Assembly: GCF_029911635.1 (NCBI RefSeq)
Contig: NZ_JARYTI010000034.1
Span: 1 to 52,394, forward strand
Reading direction: 5' to 3'
Source: Sphingomonas sp. AR_OL41
GTDB lineage: Bacteria; Pseudomonadota; Alphaproteobacteria; Sphingomonadales; Sphingomonadaceae
DNA length: 52,394 nucleotides
This document shows positions 49,605-52,394 of the stretch, piece by piece. Below the pieces are notes generated by a model. That model was not told the origin of the DNA. It worked only from the letters and a program-made list of their open reading frames with translations, and searched no databases. Both the position numbers and the translations under genes were made by a program. Each line of letters starts with the position of its first letter. Position 1 is the stretch's first letter.

Positions 49605-51887
49605 TCAGAAATTGACGCTGAAGGTAGCGCCATAGGTGCGCGGCGGCATCAACGAACCGACGCGCGGGAACTGATAGGTGGCCGCCGCGATGATGTTGTT
49701 CGCGATCACGAATTCGTTGCCAAGATTCTTGACCCAGACACCCAGCGACCAGCGATCCCGTGCCGCATGATAGGTCAGGCCGGCATTCGCCATCAGGTAC
49801 GAGCCCTGCTCGGCGTCGCGATTGTTGAACTCGGTGAAATAGACCTTCGATTGCCACTTCGCGTCGCCGGTCAGCGTGACCTTGCCGTCGCCGAGCGGCA
49901 CGTCCCAGTTGAAGCCACCACCGAGCGAGAAGCGCGGCGCGTTGGGAAGGCGGTTGCCGCTGAGATCGACAAGGCCGGGCTGGCCGGGACATGCCGGGTA
50001 GGAAATGCCGGCACGTGCCGGAAAGGCGGCGCCGTAATAAGCGTTGCAGAACTTCGTGAACTTGGCGTTCAGGTAGGACGCGTTAGCGTTGATCGAAAGA
50101 CCGCCACCGACGCGCGCTTCCAGTTCGAGTTCGCCGCCAAAGTTGCGCGCGGTTGCGGCGTTAATCGTCTGGACGATGCTGTTCGCGTTGACGAAGCTGA
50201 CCTGCAGATTCTTGTAATCATAGTAGAAGATCGCGCCGCTCAGCAGCACGCGATTGTTCGCGAAGCGCTGCTTGAAGCCCGCTTCGTAGCTCCACACCGT
50301 TTCGGGATCGATCGCCGGATCGGTGCTGCCCACGTTGATCACGCCGGATTTGAAGCCCTTGGTCACGCTGGCATAGATCATCGACGTCGTGCTGGGATGA
50401 TATTCGATCAACGCCTTGGGCGTGATCGACGACCAGCCCTTCGCGACATTGGTCGGGATATTCAGCCCGATCGCATCGAAGCGGAAATAACCCACGCCGC
50501 TGCGATGTTCGTAATTGTACCGGCCGCCGAGCGTGATCTTCACCTCGGGCGAGATCTCGTAGCTGCCCTGGAGATAGACGCCGACCGCGTTGATCTTGAC
50601 GACGCCGTTCTGCTCATAGGCGCCGGCGTCGAAGGTGTTGGCGGGCAGGCCGAACAGCACGCCGAGATTGGTCGTCGGAACGAGCACCTGCCCGGTGAGC
50701 TTTTCATGCAGGTACATCGCGCCGCCCAGCAGCGAGAAACCACCGCTTTGATAATTCAGCGTGATTTCCTGGCTGATCGAACGGCTCTTTTCGACATAAT
50801 TGTTCTGGCCGGCCAGATTGACCTGCGACGAGTCGAGATCGTCGCGCTGGAAACGGTCGAAGGTACGGAAGGCGGTGATGGTCTTGATCGTGGTCGCGCC
50901 GAGGTCGAAATCGAGCGTGCCCGTTGCGCCATATCCCTTGCGGCGATTGATCGCCTCCTGGTCCGAATAGATGTTGCGCAGGTTGGGCGTCTGCCCGAGC
51001 GCGGCATAATAACCGATCACCGTTTTGCCGCCGAGCAAGACATGCGGCAGCCCACTTTCCGGCACTACCGACGGCCCGAAATAGTGGAAGGCGTAATTGT
51101 GATCGTCTTCGTGAAAATGGTCGAGGACCAGCGTCGCACGCACTGCCGGGCTGATGTTGGCGATGATCGTCCCGCGCAGCGCATAAGCATCGCGATCGTC
51201 GACCCCGGCGCCCGTAAACAGGTTGGTGCCGTAGCCGTCGCGCTTCTCATATTTGCCGGCGATGCGCACGAGCAGCCCGTCCCCACCGGTCAGGCTGCCG
51301 CCGACAGCACCTTCGAGAATCTTCGCATTGTAATTGCCGTAGCTGGCGCGGAAAAAGCCGCCCAGCTCCTCCTTGGGGCGCGCGGTCACCAGGTTGATCG
51401 CGCCCGCCGTGGCGCCACGACCGTAGAGGATCGACTGTGGCCCGCGCAGCACCTCGATCTGCTCCAGATCGAAAAAGCCACTGAGCTGCTGGGCCGGGCG
51501 CGGCAGGATCGCGCCATTTTGCAGGAAAGCGACCGCGCCCTCGCCGCCGACGTCGAAATTGTTCAGCCCGACGCCGCGGATGAAGGTCCGGTTCACGCCG
51601 AACTGGTCGCCGATCGATACGTTGGGGACGACGACCTGGAGATCGCCGATGTTCGAGACGCCGCCCGGCCCGAGATCGGCCGAGGTGACCGCAGTCACCG
51701 ATCCCGGCACACGGCTGAGCGCGGTATTTTCGCGTGTGGCCGTGACGATGATGTCGCCGATGCCCTCCTGATCGGCCGGCGCGGCCGCGGGGGCCTGCGC
51801 GTTGGTGGCCGTCTGCCCATAAGCGATGGTCGGCACCATCAACATGGCCAGGGACGCATAACGCGCCAAGCAAAGACGATCTACCAT
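49605..51887 (-). CDS. TonB-dependent outer-membrane receptor
   Basis: This 760-residue protein has a signal peptide (LARYASLAMLMVPTIAYGQ), a TonB-box/plug start (GIGDIIVTATRENTALSRVP), plug motifs (FIRGVGLNNFDVG, IEVLRGPQSILYGRGATAGA) and a long beta-barrel ending in a C-terminal Phe (GATFSVNF). It imports a bulky or scarce nutrient using TonB energy. Heading a catabolic cluster, it probably takes up the pathway substrate. ATG 51887 has AGGGGAG. It leads an operon with the MBL hydrolase. Confidence 0.93.
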   Translation of the reverse strand: MVDRLCLARYASLAMLMVPTIAYGQTATNAQAPAAAPADQEGIGDIIVTATRENTALSRVPGSVTAVTSADLGPGGVSNIGDLQVVVPNVSIGDQFGVNRTFIRGVGLNNFDVGGEGAVAFLQNGAILPRPAQQLSGFFDLEQIEVLRGPQSILYGRGATAGAINLVTARPKEELGGFFRASYGNYNAKILEGAVGGSLTGGDGLLVRIAGKYEKRDGYGTNLFTGAGVDDRDAYALRGTIIANISPAVRATLVLDHFHEDDHNYAFHYFGPSVVPESGLPHVLLGGKTVIGYYAALGQTPNLRNIYSDQEAINRRKGYGATGTLDFDLGATTIKTITAFRTFDRFQRDDLDSSQVNLAGQNNYVEKSRSISQEITLNYQSGGFSLLGGAMYLHEKLTGQVLVPTTNLGVLFGLPANTFDAGAYEQNGVVKINAVGVYLQGSYEISPEVKITLGGRYNYEHRSGVGYFRFDAIGLNIPTNVAKGWSSITPKALIEYHPSTTSMIYASVTKGFKSGVINVGSTDPAIDPETVWSYEAGFKQRFANNRVLLSGAIFYYDYKNLQVSFVNANSIVQTINAATARNFGGELELEARVGGGLSINANASYLNAKFTKFCNAYYGAAFPARAGISYPACPGQPGLVDLSGNRLPNAPRFSLGGGFNWDVPLGDGKVTLTGDAKWQSKVYFTEFNNRDAEQGSYLMANAGLTYHAARDRWSLGVWVKNLGNEFVIANNIIAAATYQFPRVGSLMPPRTYGATFSVNF

Positions 51888-52268
51888 CGACACTCCCCTC
51901 TTTTCGACCACGTTTTAACACGTGGCTCCTTCTGATACCGACGGGTATATCTTGCTTTACGTCGGTATTCAAGGGGTGTCCGAATGCGCCGCTCGTTCCC
52001 ATGGCGGATCGGCTTCCTCGCAATTCCAGGGATGTCGCGGACGAATTGGTGCGGGACGATCATCTCCCGCGCGCAGCCGCGACCAAGGTGAAGCCGACTT
52101 GCGGCAATTGTTGCGACTCATCGCGACGCCGAACGACAGGGCGGCGCCGGAGCACCAAGCCAACGGAAATGACTTGCCACCTGCGAGCGAGCGGATATGA
52201 AAGCCGCCGAGAATTCCGGGCCGGAAAAGTGCCGGATTCTCGTCGAGGTACAGTCAGGTCCTTGATCT
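51888..52268. other. Intergenic region upstream of the TonB receptor
   Basis: About 380 bases contain the receptor promoter and the ATACC inverted repeats described separately. Short frames here lack SD sequences and recognisable domains. I see no gene. Confidence 0.5.
51935..51968. promoter_or_regulatory. ATACCGAC inverted repeats upstream of the TonB receptor
   Basis: ATACC-GACG-GGTAT occupies 51935-51948. ATACCGAC at 51935-51942 also pairs with GTCGGTAT at 51961-51968. The same ATACCGA/TCGGTAT half-site appears in the divergent promoter at 47346-47362, so one regulator may serve both operons. The sites lie 48-81 bases ahead of the ATG. Confidence 0.45.
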
Positions 52269-52319
52269 GCGGGTATAGTACAATGGTAGTACAGCAGCCT
52301 TCCAATCCCGGAAACCCGC
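52269..52319 (+). pseudogene. Truncated tRNA-Gly(TCC): 5' half joined to foreign sequence
   Basis: GCGGGTA (52269-52275) is the 5' acceptor strand. The D-arm GTAC-AATGGTA-GTAC and the anticodon 5' stem and loop GCAGCCTTCCAA (anticodon TCC) match bacterial tRNA-Gly closely. After the loop the sequence stops matching: the 3' anticodon stem, variable loop and T-arm are absent, and only ACCCGC at 52314-52319 could pair with the acceptor. The spacing (51 bases) is 20-odd short of a tRNA. It looks like a tRNA cut in the anticodon loop by an integration or recombination event. Confidence 0.65.
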
Positions 52320-52345
52320 ATTTCAGGACTTCCCATAGCGAACCA

Positions 52346-52373
52346 AAAGTAAGCTTTTACAGTCGCTTACTTT
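52346..52373. repeat. Inverted repeat in AT-rich DNA beside the broken tRNA
   Basis: AAAGTAAGC (52346-52354) and GCTTACTTT (52365-52373) are perfect 9-base arms around a 10-base loop. The block from about 52320 on is visibly AT-richer than the rest of the window. It could be a recombinase site, an integrase promoter hairpin or a terminator. Confidence 0.4.
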
Positions 52374-52394
52374 AAATTGGCGTCTCATTTGGTA

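Noticed and set aside
49455..51935. Long open frame antisense to the TonB receptor
   Set aside because: Same third-position artefact; no SD or recognisable motif, while the minus strand encodes a full TonB-dependent receptor.
52269..52394. Group I intron in tRNA-Gly as the first explanation of the broken tRNA
   Set aside because: Only about 90 bases are visible after the break, with no recognisable intron core; an integration junction or pseudogene is simpler. Kept as an alternative in the finding.
1..52394. CRISPR array, rRNA genes, intact insertion sequence or integrase gene
   Set aside because: No regularly spaced repeats, rRNA sequence, transposase or tyrosine/serine recombinase was seen anywhere in the window.

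Overview
The window looks like chromosomal DNA of a sphingomonad (Sphingomonas or a close alphaproteobacterial relative). Base composition is GC-rich with strong third-position GC. Supporting genes are an LplT-PlsC-acyl-ACP synthetase fusion, a TonB-dependent receptor leading a catabolic cluster, DUF805/DUF1003/DUF2975 membrane proteins, and many small divergently regulated units. This is inference from gene content; there is no rRNA or complete marker gene. Both window ends cut features: an HlyD/EmrA adaptor at base 1 and a broken tRNA-Gly(TCC) near the right end.

Region by region. (1) 1-2.9 kb: a drug-efflux unit with TetR, thioesterase and EmrA adaptor on the minus strand, divergent from a 14-TM DHA2 transporter, with a palindromic operator between. 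(2) 3.0-5.86 kb: DUF1003, then a less GC-rich accessory stretch with a decayed acyl-CoA/ACP ligase fragment, several RNA hairpins, and two or three genes of unknown function. (3) 5.86-11.3 kb: the Aas fusion divergent from a TetR regulator, then a CoA-transferase. (4) 11.4-15.0 kb: a DUF4157 (eCIS-core, HExxH) protein with a nuclease-like C-terminus, and an FAD dehydrogenase. (5) 15.4-22.4 kb: DUF805, an M50-like membrane metalloprotease, an esterase, a DJ-1/PfpI protein, a lipoprotein, a decayed second DUF805 copy, two small less GC-rich genes, and a DUF2975-HTH-membrane operon behind a 32-bp perfect palindrome. (6) 22.4-26.4 kb: an isonitrile-hydratase-like protein divergent from a GlxA/AraC regulator, a secreted protein and DUF2306 protein sharing a CATG start, and a ChaN-like protein. 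(7) 26.4-29.7 kb: a two-component pair whose kinase has a plant ethylene-receptor-type membrane sensor, then a GST and an RNase H-like protein. (8) 29.7-39.2 kb: an RND pump, cytochrome P460 overlapped by a GlxA/AraC regulator, LysR divergent from pirin plus an alpha/beta hydrolase, a flavin reductase, and a GGDEF protein.

(9) 39.4-51.9 kb is the most coherent block. One minus-strand operon carries an Fe-alcohol dehydrogenase/maleylacetate-reductase-like enzyme, TetR, acyl-CoA ligase, Baeyer-Villiger monooxygenase, cytochrome P450 and a quinone oxidoreductase. It is divergent from an alpha-methylacyl-CoA racemase-like enzyme. A second minus-strand operon carries a TonB receptor and an MBL-fold hydrolase. 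The enzymes fit outer-membrane uptake, hydroxylation, oxidation to a ketone, Baeyer-Villiger conversion to an ester or lactone, hydrolysis, CoA activation and epimerisation of a methyl-branched acyl-CoA. That suggests degradation of an alicyclic, possibly terpenoid, compound. ATACCGA-type half-sites recur at its promoters.

(10) 52.27 kb to the end: the 5' half of a tRNA-Gly(TCC) runs into unrelated, AT-richer DNA with an inverted repeat, which could be the edge of an integrated element.
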